From Ruegeria halocynthiae (GTDB taxonomy: Bacteria > Pseudomonadota > Alphaproteobacteria > Rhodobacterales > Rhodobacteraceae), in contig NZ_FNNP01000002.1 of NCBI RefSeq assembly GCF_900106805.1, positions 124,001-188,000 of the forward strand: a DNA stretch of 64,000 nt. Reading direction: 5' to 3'. The stretch's first letter is position 1. Every line of letters starts with the position of its first letter. Positions 18,080 through 27,191 of this stretch are shown here, piece by piece. The notes under the pieces are model-generated. The model saw only the letters and a list, made by a program, of their open reading frames with translations. It had not been told where the DNA came from and did not search any database. The position numbers and the translations under genes are program-made.

Positions 18080-18945
18080 AGGCACTGATGTTCGGTTATG
18101 ACGGGCAGGTGGCCACTGAATTACGGCGGCAGGCGAAATTGCATGGTGTCGAAGTCGAGGCGCTGAAGCGTTCTCAGGCGGATTTGTCTGACCCGTCGGC
18201 CTGTGCTGCGATTGTCCGGAATACGGATGCCGATGTAATTATCAATGCCGCCGCTTACACAGCGGTCGACAAGGCTGAAAAGGAACAGAGGCTGGCTCAG
18301 CTGATCAATAGTGATGCGCCGGGTGCCATGGCAAGCGCGGCGGCCGATCGTGACCTGCCATTTTTGCATATCTCGACAGATTACGTTTTTGATGGGTCGG
18401 GTGATGTGCCTCGCACAACCGAAGACCAGCCCAACCCTCTGGGTGTGTATGGTCAGACCAAGCTGGACGGAGAGCGCCAAGTTGCTGAAGCAGGCGGATG
18501 GCACGCAATTCTGCGCACAAGCTGGGTTTTCTCGGCTCATGGGAACAACTTCGTAAAAACCATTCTCAGGCTCGCCGCAGCCCGAGACCAGTTGGCTATT
18601 GTCGCTGACCAGATCGGGGGGCCGACACCAGCTGCCGATATCGCCGGCACACTGATAACCATCGCCATGCGTGGCAAACAAGCAGACGGGGGCGTGTTTC
18701 ACTATTCCGGCGCTCCCGAAGCCAGTTGGGCAGATTTCGCACGGGCGATTGTATTGCAGGCGGGCTTAGACGTTCAGATCGTGGATATTCCGACCGATAA
18801 TTACCCAACCCCCGCACCCAGGCCGCTGAATTCACGCCTCGAGTGTTCGCGCCTCAAGGACACTTATGAAATCTTGCAACCTGACTGGAAAACCAGCCTG
18901 ATCAATGTATTGGCCGAGCTGAAGACACAGGCGCCTGAACCCTGA
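18076..18945 (+). CDS. rfbD: dTDP-4-dehydrorhamnose reductase
   Basis: Last step: reduces the 4-keto group to give dTDP-L-rhamnose. The 289-residue protein has the shortened RmlD-type nucleotide motif near its N terminus ([10 protein letters not shown]), the [13 protein letters not shown] block, STDYVFDG, and the Tyr/Lys pair in [11 protein letters not shown]. The ATG overlaps the rfbB stop. rfbA begins 11 bases after its stop with its own AGAGGA ribosome site. Confidence 0.95.
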   Translation: MKALMFGYDGQVATELRRQAKLHGVEVEALKRSQADLSDPSACAAIVRNTDADVIINAAAYTAVDKAEKEQRLAQLINSDAPGAMASAAADRDLPFLHISTDYVFDGSGDVPRTTEDQPNPLGVYGQTKLDGERQVAEAGGWHAILRTSWVFSAHGNNFVKTILRLAAARDQLAIVADQIGGPTPAADIAGTLITIAMRGKQADGGVFHYSGAPEASWADFARAIVLQAGLDVQIVDIPTDNYPTPAPRPLNSRLECSRLKDTYEILQPDWKTSLINVLAELKTQAPEP

Positions 18946-18956
18946 GAGGACAAGTT

Positions 18957-19823
18957 ATGCAGCGCAAAGGTATTATTCTTGCCGGTGGGTCCGGCACCCG
19001 GCTTTACCCGATCACCATGGCGGTTTCGAAGCAGTTGCTGCCGATCTACGACAAGCCAATGATCTTTTATCCCCTCAGTGTGCTCATGCTGTCCAACATC
19101 CGAGAGATCGCAATTATCACTACCCCGCAGGATCAGGATCAGTTCCAACGCCTACTGGGCGACGGCAGCCAATATGGGCTTTCGCTGACCTGGATCACAC
19201 AGCCTTCTCCGGATGGTCTGGCACAGGCGTATTCGCTGGCCGAGGGTTTTCTTGCAGGTGCTCCGTCAGCGATGATTCTGGGTGACAATATCTTTTTCGG
19301 CCACGGCCTTCCGGATCTGTTGCTAGAGGCAAATGAGCAAATGCAAGGCGGGACAGTATTTGCTTATCGTGTAGCCGATCCCGAACGGTATGGAGTGGTT
19401 GATTTCGAGGGTAAGAAAGCACGGGGCATCGTTGAAAAACCCAAAGTTCCACCCTCGAATTACGCAGTAACCGGGCTTTATTTTCTTGATGGGGACGCAC
19501 CGGCACGGGCGCGACAGGTCCAGCCTTCTGAGCGTGGTGAGTTAGAGATTACTTCGCTGCTCGAGATGTATCTTAAAGAAAGTCTGTTGAACGTTCAGAC
19601 CATGGGTCGCGGCTTTGCTTGGCTGGATACGGGCACCCATGGGTCTTTGTTGGATGCCGGGAACTTTGTGCGCACACTCACTGATCGACAAGGCCTGCAA
19701 ACCGGCAGCCTGGACGAGATTGCCTGGACCAATGGCTGGATTGACGATGCGGCGTTGGAAGAGCGCGCCCAATTGTTCGTCAAATCGACCTACGGTGCGT
19801 ACCTAAAAAACCTGCTGAACTGA
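18957..19823 (+). CDS. rfbA: Glucose-1-phosphate thymidylyltransferase
   Basis: First committed step: joins dTTP and glucose-1-phosphate. The 288-residue protein begins with the uridylyltransferase loop GGSGTRLYPITMAVSKQLLP, then has YDKPMIFYPL, the metal-site LGDNIFFGHGL, and the sugar-binding VEKPKVPPSNYAVTGLYF. It is the normal length, and the operon is complete (C-B-D-A). It is convergent with the natural-product operon, about 100 bases away, with no obvious terminator between them. Confidence 0.96.
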   Translation: MQRKGIILAGGSGTRLYPITMAVSKQLLPIYDKPMIFYPLSVLMLSNIREIAIITTPQDQDQFQRLLGDGSQYGLSLTWITQPSPDGLAQAYSLAEGFLAGAPSAMILGDNIFFGHGLPDLLLEANEQMQGGTVFAYRVADPERYGVVDFEGKKARGIVEKPKVPPSNYAVTGLYFLDGDAPARARQVQPSERGELEITSLLEMYLKESLLNVQTMGRGFAWLDTGTHGSLLDAGNFVRTLTDRQGLQTGSLDEIAWTNGWIDDAALEERAQLFVKSTYGAYLKNLLN

Positions 19824-19920
19824 GCCAGGGGTGCGCCGCTCTATGGATTTGTATCGACGTGAAATGCCGACCTTTGAACCCCTATCTGCGCGCGATCCTG
19901 CCGGACAGATCGAGTAGAAT

Positions 19921-20859
19921 TCAGTCTGATGCAACACCTGTCCTCGTATTTTTCTGGACGACATCCCAAACGGTTTCCTGCATCAATTGCGCAGCCTCTG
20001 AACCAAGATCATCCGCAATTGTACCGTCCGCCTTTGCCAACTTGTGCGGCAGGCCGACCGGAGATGTCTGATACAGTACCGCATAGTGTGTGAGTGCAAC
20101 GAGATATAGACCGTAGTCACTAAGGTGAATGTTGTCCGAAAACAGATCACTGCGATTAGAAATGGGGCCGATACCCCCACGGTTTTCAACCTCTCGCACA
20201 AACTGCGCCATGACCTGACCGGCAGGTATGATATAGACTGGTTCTGGCTTATCCTCATATGTTGCGGCACGGCGGAGGATTTCCGTCTCCCAATAGCGCT
20301 CTAGATCATTGTCCAACCGTTCCAGCCAGTCTTCGGCGCCGTCCAACATGTGCCAGGTTTCGTACAGGTAAATGCGCATCTCTGGATTGGATTGTCTCCC
20401 GAGTTGCACCCATTCATGTAGGTATTTTGCACTGTCGAAGTATTTGATGGCGTCGCGTATTTCGACCATCTCGGTTAACACAAGTGTGTCGTAGTCTCCG
20501 GTCGCAATCGCCTCTCTGGCGTCCTGATGCCCCGAAGGCATGTTCCTTATCTCGAATCCGTTGATGGTTTCGTCCGGCTCCCAATGCGCCATCAATGGGG
20601 TGCCCCAACCCAACTGACTGCTGAAATTGTGCTCATTCCCGGCCAGTTGCTTTACCATCAACGGCATGTCAGGGCCAACTAGGCTATGGCCAAGGTGAAA
20701 GACATTTTGTGGGGTAGATGGCGCAGGGGCTGGCGTATCATACAGCGCATTGAAAGCTTCAGCGTCCATCGGCTTGCTCGTGCCAAGCCGCATGAAACCG
20801 GCGAATGCGGTCAATGCAAGCAAGGCGAATGCTGGAACATAGCGTTTAAGTCTGATCAT
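19921..20859 (-). CDS. Membrane-anchored or exported SGNH/GDSL-like protein, last gene of the NRPS/PKS operon
   Basis: A 312-residue protein (ATG 20859) with one hydrophobic N-terminal segment (VPAFALLALTAFAGF), so it faces the periplasm or is secreted. The SGNH landmarks are LGHSL (Ser position) and, near the C terminus, SDNIHLSDYG, giving Asp-x-x-His. It shares this layout, including GHSL in place of GDSL and an ALTHYAV-type helix after block V, with the protein at 13513-14481. The start lies 14 bases inside the PPTase gene, implying translational coupling to the biosynthetic operon. It might acylate, deacylate or hydrolyse the exported product; this is an inference from position only. Confidence 0.62.
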   Translation of the reverse strand: MIRLKRYVPAFALLALTAFAGFMRLGTSKPMDAEAFNALYDTPAPAPSTPQNVFHLGHSLVGPDMPLMVKQLAGNEHNFSSQLGWGTPLMAHWEPDETINGFEIRNMPSGHQDAREAIATGDYDTLVLTEMVEIRDAIKYFDSAKYLHEWVQLGRQSNPEMRIYLYETWHMLDGAEDWLERLDNDLERYWETEILRRAATYEDKPEPVYIIPAGQVMAQFVREVENRGGIGPISNRSDLFSDNIHLSDYGLYLVALTHYAVLYQTSPVGLPHKLAKADGTIADDLGSEAAQLMQETVWDVVQKNTRTGVASD

Positions 20860-21556
20860 AAAACTTGTGCCTGTGCGCTGTTGAGAACGGTATTTCGGCA
20901 AAACCTGCGTAGGTGAAAATAAAGTTCCTGATGGTGATCAGTCGGGTTTCGACCGACAGGGTCTCGGTCTGTTTATTCGCCTTCAGGACAAAACCTGTGC
21001 AGTTTTGAAATGGCAGCTCTAACTCTACCTCGTTAAACCCAATCACCTGCCCGGTCAGCGGATAGAGTGCTTTGTAAATACTCTCTTTCACACAAAAAAT
21101 TTGTGTCGCCAGCCGTCGATGCTGAGCAGAGCCTTGGGTGTCCAGCCAGGCCCGTTCGGACGGGGTGCAGATAATCTCTTCGAATTCAGAACCCAGCGGC
21201 GCCTCTGGTTCAACATCGATGCCGATGCTGACTTTGTGATAGTCATGTGCCACGGCCGCAATACAGATGTCGTCACTGTGGGTGATGGAGCCCACAATTC
21301 CGGCAGGCCAGACCGGACTGCGATCCGCGGCCATTGGGATGGCGTAAGAGGGCAAGTTCAAGTCTTTCATCGCCTGGCGCGCAGCCGCACGGCCCGAAGC
21401 AAATTCCAGCCGTCGCTTGTTGAGGGCATTCGCCATGGCTGGTTCTTCTTCCGGCAACAAGGCCCCATTCAGCGCTTTGGGGTCCGTTACCCCAACGCCA
21501 ATATCTGGGCCAAGTACATTCTGTAACTCGGCTCTTATCTGCTCAAGCCGGCTCAC
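20846..21556 (-). CDS. 4'-phosphopantetheinyl transferase (Sfp/EntD type)
   Basis: Transfers phosphopantetheine from CoA to the carrier-protein serines of the NRPS and PKS beside it. At 236 residues it has EntD-like length. The magnesium-binding motif is VSIGIDVEPE, and the second signature is FCVKESIYKALYP (WxxKES type). The preceding IVGSITHSDD resembles the EntD entry loop. The start is GTG at 21556, overlapping the NRPS stop (GTGA), so it is made together with the enzymes it activates. Confidence 0.92.
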   Translation of the reverse strand: MSRLEQIRAELQNVLGPDIGVGVTDPKALNGALLPEEEPAMANALNKRRLEFASGRAAARQAMKDLNLPSYAIPMAADRSPVWPAGIVGSITHSDDICIAAVAHDYHKVSIGIDVEPEAPLGSEFEEIICTPSERAWLDTQGSAQHRRLATQIFCVKESIYKALYPLTGQVIGFNEVELELPFQNCTGFVLKANKQTETLSVETRLITIRNFIFTYAGFAEIPFSTAHRHKFYDQT

Positions 21557-24500
21557 GCAGAGCGTCTGCGCGCCCGCATCTCGCGCCGCCGTGCCATTGC
21601 ATCGCTGCGGCTGCTGGCTTTATCGGGTGATGGCTGGGCAGAGGCAGTTTCAGTTGACTTTACGCCCGTCTTCTTTTCAACCGTCTCGGCCAACGCCGAT
21701 AGGGTCGGGAACCGGAAAACATCAGTAATGCTGAGGTTCGGCACATTCAGGTCTTTGCGAATTTCACGATGCGCCTGCACCGCCAGCAAGGAATGCCCGC
21801 CAAGATCGAAGAAGTTGTCCCGCCCGCTGATGTCAGAAACGCCCAATAATTGCGACCAGATCGCAGCAATCTTTTGTGCGACCGAACCGCCAGACACTGG
21901 TGCGGCCGCCCCAGGCGTGACCTGAGGTTTCTGATCCACAGGAGCAGGCAAGGCCTTGCGGTCCACTTTCCGGTTCGGAGTTAACGGAAAGCTGCCCAAG
22001 GTGACGAAATGCGTTGGCACCATGTATTCCGGTAGTTTAGAAGCCAGAGCCTGGCGCAATATCTTTTCATCGACAGGCTGATCGACAGTCATATAAGCCG
22101 CGAGTTGCACCAGATTGGGCGTATCTTCGCGCGCGATGACAACCGACTGACGTACACCGGATTGCGCGTCCAGCAGGCTTTCGATCTCGCCCAATTCGAT
22201 ACGGTAGCCACGCAGTTTGATCTGAAGATCGGCGCGGCCCAGGAAATCGAGCCGTCCGTCCGTCCGCCAGCGCACAAGGTCTCCGGTACGATAGAGCCGA
22301 GCGTTTGTTATCTCCGAGAACGGATCGGGGAGGAAACGCTCGGCGATCAGATCTTCGCGCTGCCAATAACCGCGGGTGACACCGGCACCGCCAATATACA
22401 ACTCTCCGGCCATACCAATGGGGACGGGGTTCATGTCTTCGTCCAGCACATAGACCTGCGTATTGGCGATCGGAGTTCCGACATTGACCACGCCCTCTGC
22501 GGCCGTCGCGGTTTCCGTCGTGGACCAGATCGTCGTTTCCGTGGGTCCGTACATGTTTTCGATATGCGCCGGAGACAGCTTGTTGATCTGTTTGACGAGA
22601 GATCCGGGCAACGCCTCGCCGCCAATCATTATGTGTTTTACCTTGGAGAGGGCAAAGCGCGCCTCATCACTCATCAAGATCATCTGCGCCATGCTTGGAG
22701 TGCATTGCAGATGGCTGACCTTATGGCGAATGATCTGGGTAGCGATGGAATAATCATCCTCAGCCAGTTCTGTACCCTGATTTGACAGGCGCAGTACTTC
22801 GGCCAATGGCTTTAACCCCTCCATCACCTGAGCAACCGAGATTCCGTAGTCAATCAGGCAGGCAATCTCATCGACACCAATCCGTTTCAGTTCCTCGACG
22901 CGGTTCAGGCAATCTTCGAGGGTACCGAACAGACCGGAATCCTCGAAATAACGAAGGAAGGCGAAATCGAGGATGCCTTCCATTTCATCTTCGGAGAGAC
23001 TACCCAAATCCAGTTGGAACGGGTTAGACACACCTTTGGGTTTCTTGAAGGCGGGGAAGGCCCAAGCATATTGCTTGATCAGCCCGGCAGCCGAACGCAA
23101 GTAGTCCTTCATCGGCTCGCGTGCGACTTCGCGCACCTCTTCGCGATCCTGCCCAACATAGGTGTGCAGCATCAGAGTGACCTTGTAATCGTCGGGATCA
23201 TAACCCGCTTCGCGCAAGGCAGTGTGGTAGATGCCGATCTTGTCAGCGACCTCTTGCACGCTCTGACCCAGCAGGTGAGTCAGGACATTGGCCCCGATGG
23301 CCCCTGCCTCGCGCCAGGTATCCGGGTTTCCAGCGGTGGTAACCCAGACGGGTAACGTTTTTGAGACCGGGCGCGGTTGCGTAACCACACCATGCATGTC
23401 CCCGGACTTGGTGGGGAACTCTACCATTTCACCGGCCCAGAGCTGGCGTAGAGTGTTGATTGCTTCAAGCATCGCGGGTTTGTTTTCGGGCGGCGTATTC
23501 TCGGGTCGCAGAACGAAATCATCAGGCTGCCAACCCGAGGCGATGGCAAGGCCCGCGCGCCCATTGGTAAGATTGTCGATCACCGCCCATTCCTCGGAAA
23601 TGCGCGCAGTATGGTGCAAGGGCGCAACGCAGCTGCCCGCGCGCACACCGATATTCTCGGTTACGGCTGCAACGGCTGCGCCAGTAACCGAGGGGTTAGG
23701 GTAGGGGCCTCCGAAAGCGTGGAAATGACGCTCGGGCGTCCAAACCGCGCAGAACCCGTTCTGGTCGCCGAACCTCGCGCCCTCAAGAAGCAGTTTGTAT
23801 TTGTCACGCCCAACGCCATCGTCGTTGCCCCAATAGAACAGGCTGAACTCCATCCCTTTGCCGGTGATGGATTTGCCCGGGGCTGAATCCCCAGCCACCA
23901 AAGCACGGTTCTCGTCGTCGCTGAGGACGAGTTTGAACCCGCGCGCCAAGGTCCAGAACAATTCGAGCACCGAAATGTCGAAGGATAGGCTGGTCACCGC
24001 AAGCCAGACTCCGGCAGGGTCATAACTGATGCGATCATCCATGCCGGTGAAAAAATTCGACACGTTGCGGTGCTCGACCATTACCCCTTTGGGCCGCCCT
24101 GTCGAACCCGAGGTATAAATCAGATATGCGAGGTTGGAAGAGGTCACGCCGCTGTCGACATTGTCCGTCGGTGCGCTTCCCAACCGCTCATCCGTGTCCA
24201 GCAGCAGAGGTTGCGCGCCGTGGGCTGGTAAGCCGGATGCCAGCGCAGATTCCGTCAGAACGACCTTTGCTCCGCTATCCTCAAGATAAAGTGCCGTCCG
24301 GTCTGCTGGGTAGGCTGGATCCATGGGAACATATGCTCCACCTGCCTTCAAAATACCCAGTGCACCAATCAGCAAAAGCGGAGAGCGTTTGACATGTAAA
24401 CCCACAAGCGTGTCAGGTCCCACGTCCAATTCGCGCAGGACATGTGCAACCTGATTGGCCAATGCATTCAATTCTGAGTAAGAAAAGCTGAGGTTTTCAA

Positions 24501-26175
24501 AGACCAACGCAGGAGCATCCGGCGTGCGTTCGACCTGTGCTTCGAAATGCTCGTGTACGCAGGTGGTCTCGTCATAGGCGATGGATGTGTTGTTCCAGTC
24601 CATCAGGATCTGGGTGCGTTCGGTTTCTGGAATAATGGGAAGTTCGGCAATCGGCTGATCCGCAGTGAGCGGATCAGACAGCGAGGCAAGAAGATTCTCC
24701 AATCGGGCGGCAAACAGATGCAGGGCCGCCTCTGAAACATGACCGCTGTCGGCGAACAACATGGCCTGCCCGTCGGATGTGGCGAGTGTCAGACTTGTGC
24801 CCGGTATGAGCCCAATTGATATCGCGTCTGCCAGTCCTATCACAGGCGTTTGCAACGGCGCCACGCCCGGCAACCGTGCCGGTAGATCGCAGGCAAACGG
24901 ACCCAGTTCGCACGCTTGAATGATGCTTTGATCAAAGCGTTGTTGTGCGTCCGCGAATGTCTGTTCCGCGGTAAAGCGCACAGGAACCCAGCTGTTGAGA
25001 TAAGGCGAGGCCGCTTTGTTCAAGCAAAGCGCCAGGTCGAAGGTTGAGGCATCCCCAAGGCGCGACATGAGAGTGGCCAGTGCAGCTTGAACCGCGCTCT
25101 CTGCAAGACCTGCAGGCACATGCAGAGCCTGCGATCGCGGAGCGCCCGACGGCAAAGCTGAATTGATCAGAGGAATGTCGACAGATTGCAGCGTTTCCAG
25201 CCGAGCGCGCCACTCCGGCTCGGCGGTCAGCGTATCTGTGATGACCTGATTGATTGAGACCGTCTGTTCGGCAGTCAGCGTGGGCAGGGCGCTGCCGCCG
25301 TTCAAAACGCCATCAGTCGGCACAGGCGTGCCCAGACCATTCTGCAAGTTGCCGATCTCGAGCGCCCCCTCACCGGTGGCGACGGTCAAGCTCTCGGCGC
25401 TGCTGGCAAGAATAGTGCCGGGCGCGGCGTCGGATTGCTGATGGTTTACTCTGGCCGAACCGATCAGCCAGATATGACCATCGCGCTCTACCTTCGGACG
25501 GCAAAGTGGGTTCCAGTAGTCTCCGTGATCCAGCGCACGGACCAGTGAGACCAGTTCACGCGCGGGCTTTGCAAAATCCAACCGGGCCGCTGCCTCGGGG
25601 CGATCGTTTTTGGCAAAATAGCTTCGTTGCGACAAATCCTGAGGGGCCGGAGCCTGACCCGTTTCCAGCGCTAGGATCACATCGCTAAAGCTTTCGATCG
25701 CGGCGCCATAGCATTTGGTGTTCAGCGTCAGAGCGGTTTCGTTGTCGCTGATATCGAACAGATTTTGAGCGACGATGCCACCCTCATCCACACCGCCCGA
25801 GATCATGTGCCAAGTAATCCCGTGCTGCGTTTCGCCATTCAGTATCGCCCAAACTGGCGCGTTCAGGCCCGCATAGCGTGGCAGCGGCCCGTCATGGAAA
25901 TTTACAGCGCCCTTTTGAGCTTTGTCCAAAAGTGGCTGAGGCAGCAAATCAAGGTTGGCGATGCTGAACAACCAGTCAAACGGCGCCCCTTCGATGCGAA
26001 CCAGCAAATCCGGGCCAGGCGTATAAAAGGGCAGCGAATGGGACTTTGCCCAATCCTCGACATCTGAATTGCGCGTGGCCACCCCCTGAATGCTGTGCCC
26101 CGCCTCCAGCAGCATTTCCCCGCATTGAATGACAAGGGATTCATGGCCGATAAGAAATGTGCTGAGCGACATCAT
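21553..26175 (-). CDS. NRPS: formyltransferase, degenerate condensation-like region, adenylation domain split by a luciferase-like monooxygenase, PCP
   Basis: A single-module synthetase of 1540 residues. The ATG at 26175 overlaps the upstream glycosyltransferase stop and has GGAGAG before it. Residues 1-300 form a methionyl-tRNA formyltransferase-like domain with the catalytic Asn92/His94 (VNFHDGPLPRYAG) and Asp130 (GGVDEGG). Residues about 310-510 resemble a shortened condensation domain without an HHxxxDG motif. Adenylation runs 518-768 (YTSGSTGRPKG at 687; SFDISVLEL at 731) and resumes at about 1130-1410 (NMYGPTETTIW, YRTGDLVRW, NRKVDRKAL). Between these, about 775-1128 is an FMN-dependent luciferase-like monooxygenase (FSLFYWGND, AVWTPERHFHAFGG, ASGWQPDDF). 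The PCP serine is Ser1462 in DNFFDLGGHSLL. There is no thioesterase. Formyl-A-PCP initiation is known from linear gramicidin LgrA, and the inserted LLM from the Atu3671/MupA family. The amino acid activated is not deduced. Confidence 0.92.
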   Translation of the reverse strand: MMSLSTFLIGHESLVIQCGEMLLEAGHSIQGVATRNSDVEDWAKSHSLPFYTPGPDLLVRIEGAPFDWLFSIANLDLLPQPLLDKAQKGAVNFHDGPLPRYAGLNAPVWAILNGETQHGITWHMISGGVDEGGIVAQNLFDISDNETALTLNTKCYGAAIESFSDVILALETGQAPAPQDLSQRSYFAKNDRPEAAARLDFAKPARELVSLVRALDHGDYWNPLCRPKVERDGHIWLIGSARVNHQQSDAAPGTILASSAESLTVATGEGALEIGNLQNGLGTPVPTDGVLNGGSALPTLTAEQTVSINQVITDTLTAEPEWRARLETLQSVDIPLINSALPSGAPRSQALHVPAGLAESAVQAALATLMSRLGDASTFDLALCLNKAASPYLNSWVPVRFTAEQTFADAQQRFDQSIIQACELGPFACDLPARLPGVAPLQTPVIGLADAISIGLIPGTSLTLATSDGQAMLFADSGHVSEAALHLFAARLENLLASLSDPLTADQPIAELPIIPETERTQILMDWNNTSIAYDETTCVHEHFEAQVERTPDAPALVFENLSFSYSELNALANQVAHVLRELDVGPDTLVGLHVKRSPLLLIGALGILKAGGAYVPMDPAYPADRTALYLEDSGAKVVLTESALASGLPAHGAQPLLLDTDERLGSAPTDNVDSGVTSSNLAYLIYTSGSTGRPKGVMVEHRNVSNFFTGMDDRISYDPAGVWLAVTSLSFDISVLELFWTLARGFKLVLSDDENRALVAGDSAPGKSITGKGMEFSLFYWGNDDGVGRDKYKLLLEGARFGDQNGFCAVWTPERHFHAFGGPYPNPSVTGAAVAAVTENIGVRAGSCVAPLHHTARISEEWAVIDNLTNGRAGLAIASGWQPDDFVLRPENTPPENKPAMLEAINTLRQLWAGEMVEFPTKSGDMHGVVTQPRPVSKTLPVWVTTAGNPDTWREAGAIGANVLTHLLGQSVQEVADKIGIYHTALREAGYDPDDYKVTLMLHTYVGQDREEVREVAREPMKDYLRSAAGLIKQYAWAFPAFKKPKGVSNPFQLDLGSLSEDEMEGILDFAFLRYFEDSGLFGTLEDCLNRVEELKRIGVDEIACLIDYGISVAQVMEGLKPLAEVLRLSNQGTELAEDDYSIATQIIRHKVSHLQCTPSMAQMILMSDEARFALSKVKHIMIGGEALPGSLVKQINKLSPAHIENMYGPTETTIWSTTETATAAEGVVNVGTPIANTQVYVLDEDMNPVPIGMAGELYIGGAGVTRGYWQREDLIAERFLPDPFSEITNARLYRTGDLVRWRTDGRLDFLGRADLQIKLRGYRIELGEIESLLDAQSGVRQSVVIAREDTPNLVQLAAYMTVDQPVDEKILRQALASKLPEYMVPTHFVTLGSFPLTPNRKVDRKALPAPVDQKPQVTPGAAAPVSGGSVAQKIAAIWSQLLGVSDISGRDNFFDLGGHSLLAVQAHREIRKDLNVPNLSITDVFRFPTLSALAETVEKKTGVKSTETASAQPSPDKASSRSDAMARRREMRARRRSA

Positions 26176-27191
26176 TACTCTCCAATAACAGGCTTGGACA
26201 GGGTGTCCTGTTTGCCTTTGCGCATTAGTGCGCGGAAACAAGCGGACAGATCATGCCAGGCAAGGGTACGCAAAAAATAAGGTGGAACACCACTGCGCCT
26301 ATTTGTGATTAAGCAACGCAGCCAATGCAGAAAGCCACCTGCCAAATGCACGCATGTGGCGCAAGCGGCATAAAATGCTCCGTGGTTCTTAACAAAATAA
26401 TGCAGGCGGGAATCAAACCAGTAAGTCGGCACCCGGCTCCAGGTTTTCATGCCGGTTGAAACAGAACCGATGTGCATGACTTCACTGGGGCGCACGTAGT
26501 CGGTGCGATAACCCGCCTTCCTGGCCCGTCGACACAAGTCCGTTTCCTCGAAGTACAGGAAAAACCGTTCGTCAAAGAGGCCGATCTCATCCAGAACGCT
26601 CTGCCGCATCATCAGGCTGGCACCGGCCAACCAGTCAACCGGGCGGGTCTCAGACGGGATGGGAATAGGAACGATCCGGTTCTTGAACAGTCTGGTGACG
26701 GGCCCGAATTTGATAGCTGCCTCGAATTCGCCGGCAATTGTGGGGAACCGAAAGCTGGTCAGGTGCGGGTCATCGTCTTCGCCATAAATATAGCTGCCTG
26801 CAAAACCTGCTTCTGGCGTTGATTCCAGATGCGTTAGCAACAGGTCGATGGCGTTGGGGCTAGGGAAAGCATCGGAATTCAGGATGTAGACGTAATCGGG
26901 TCGTGAGCCATCGGACAAACCGGCCCGAATACCCACATTATTACCCGCGCCAAATCCGCCGTTGTGCCCAGATTGTATGACACGCACATGATTGTCCCGG
27001 TCCCAGCCCTGTTTCTGAATATGGGTCGAGATAGCCTCGAAAGAGCCATCCTTTGAATCATTGTCCACGACGATGATCTCTCCCGCGATCCCGGCCATCG
27101 CCTGCCGTGCAGCATTGATTGACCGCAGGGTCATGTCCGGTGTTTTGTAGTTCAGGATAACCGTCAGTAGTTTGGGGCCAGACATACTCAT
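26175..27191 (-). CDS. Family 2 glycosyltransferase (rhamnosyltransferase-like) inside the NRPS/PKS operon
   Basis: A 338-residue GT2 enzyme of the WbbL/rhamnosyltransferase group: donor motif VVDNDSKDGS, metal motif YILNSDAFPSP, the WLAGASLMMRQ and GLFDERFFLYFEETDLCRRARKAGY block typical of dTDP-rhamnose users, and an amphipathic C terminus. The ATG overlaps the PKS stop (ATGA) and its stop overlaps the NRPS start, so it is an integral operon member. It probably attaches a sugar to the NRPS/PKS product. The rfbCBDA operon next door makes dTDP-L-rhamnose, making that sugar the leading candidate. Confidence 0.87.
   Translation of the reverse strand: MSMSGPKLLTVILNYKTPDMTLRSINAARQAMAGIAGEIIVVDNDSKDGSFEAISTHIQKQGWDRDNHVRVIQSGHNGGFGAGNNVGIRAGLSDGSRPDYVYILNSDAFPSPNAIDLLLTHLESTPEAGFAGSYIYGEDDDPHLTSFRFPTIAGEFEAAIKFGPVTRLFKNRIVPIPIPSETRPVDWLAGASLMMRQSVLDEIGLFDERFFLYFEETDLCRRARKAGYRTDYVRPSEVMHIGSVSTGMKTWSRVPTYWFDSRLHYFVKNHGAFYAACATCVHLAGGFLHWLRCLITNRRSGVPPYFLRTLAWHDLSACFRALMRKGKQDTLSKPVIGE

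Noticed and set aside
19824-19920. Bidirectional terminator between rfbA and the SGNH-like gene
   Set aside because: No stable stem followed by a T-run is visible on either strand.
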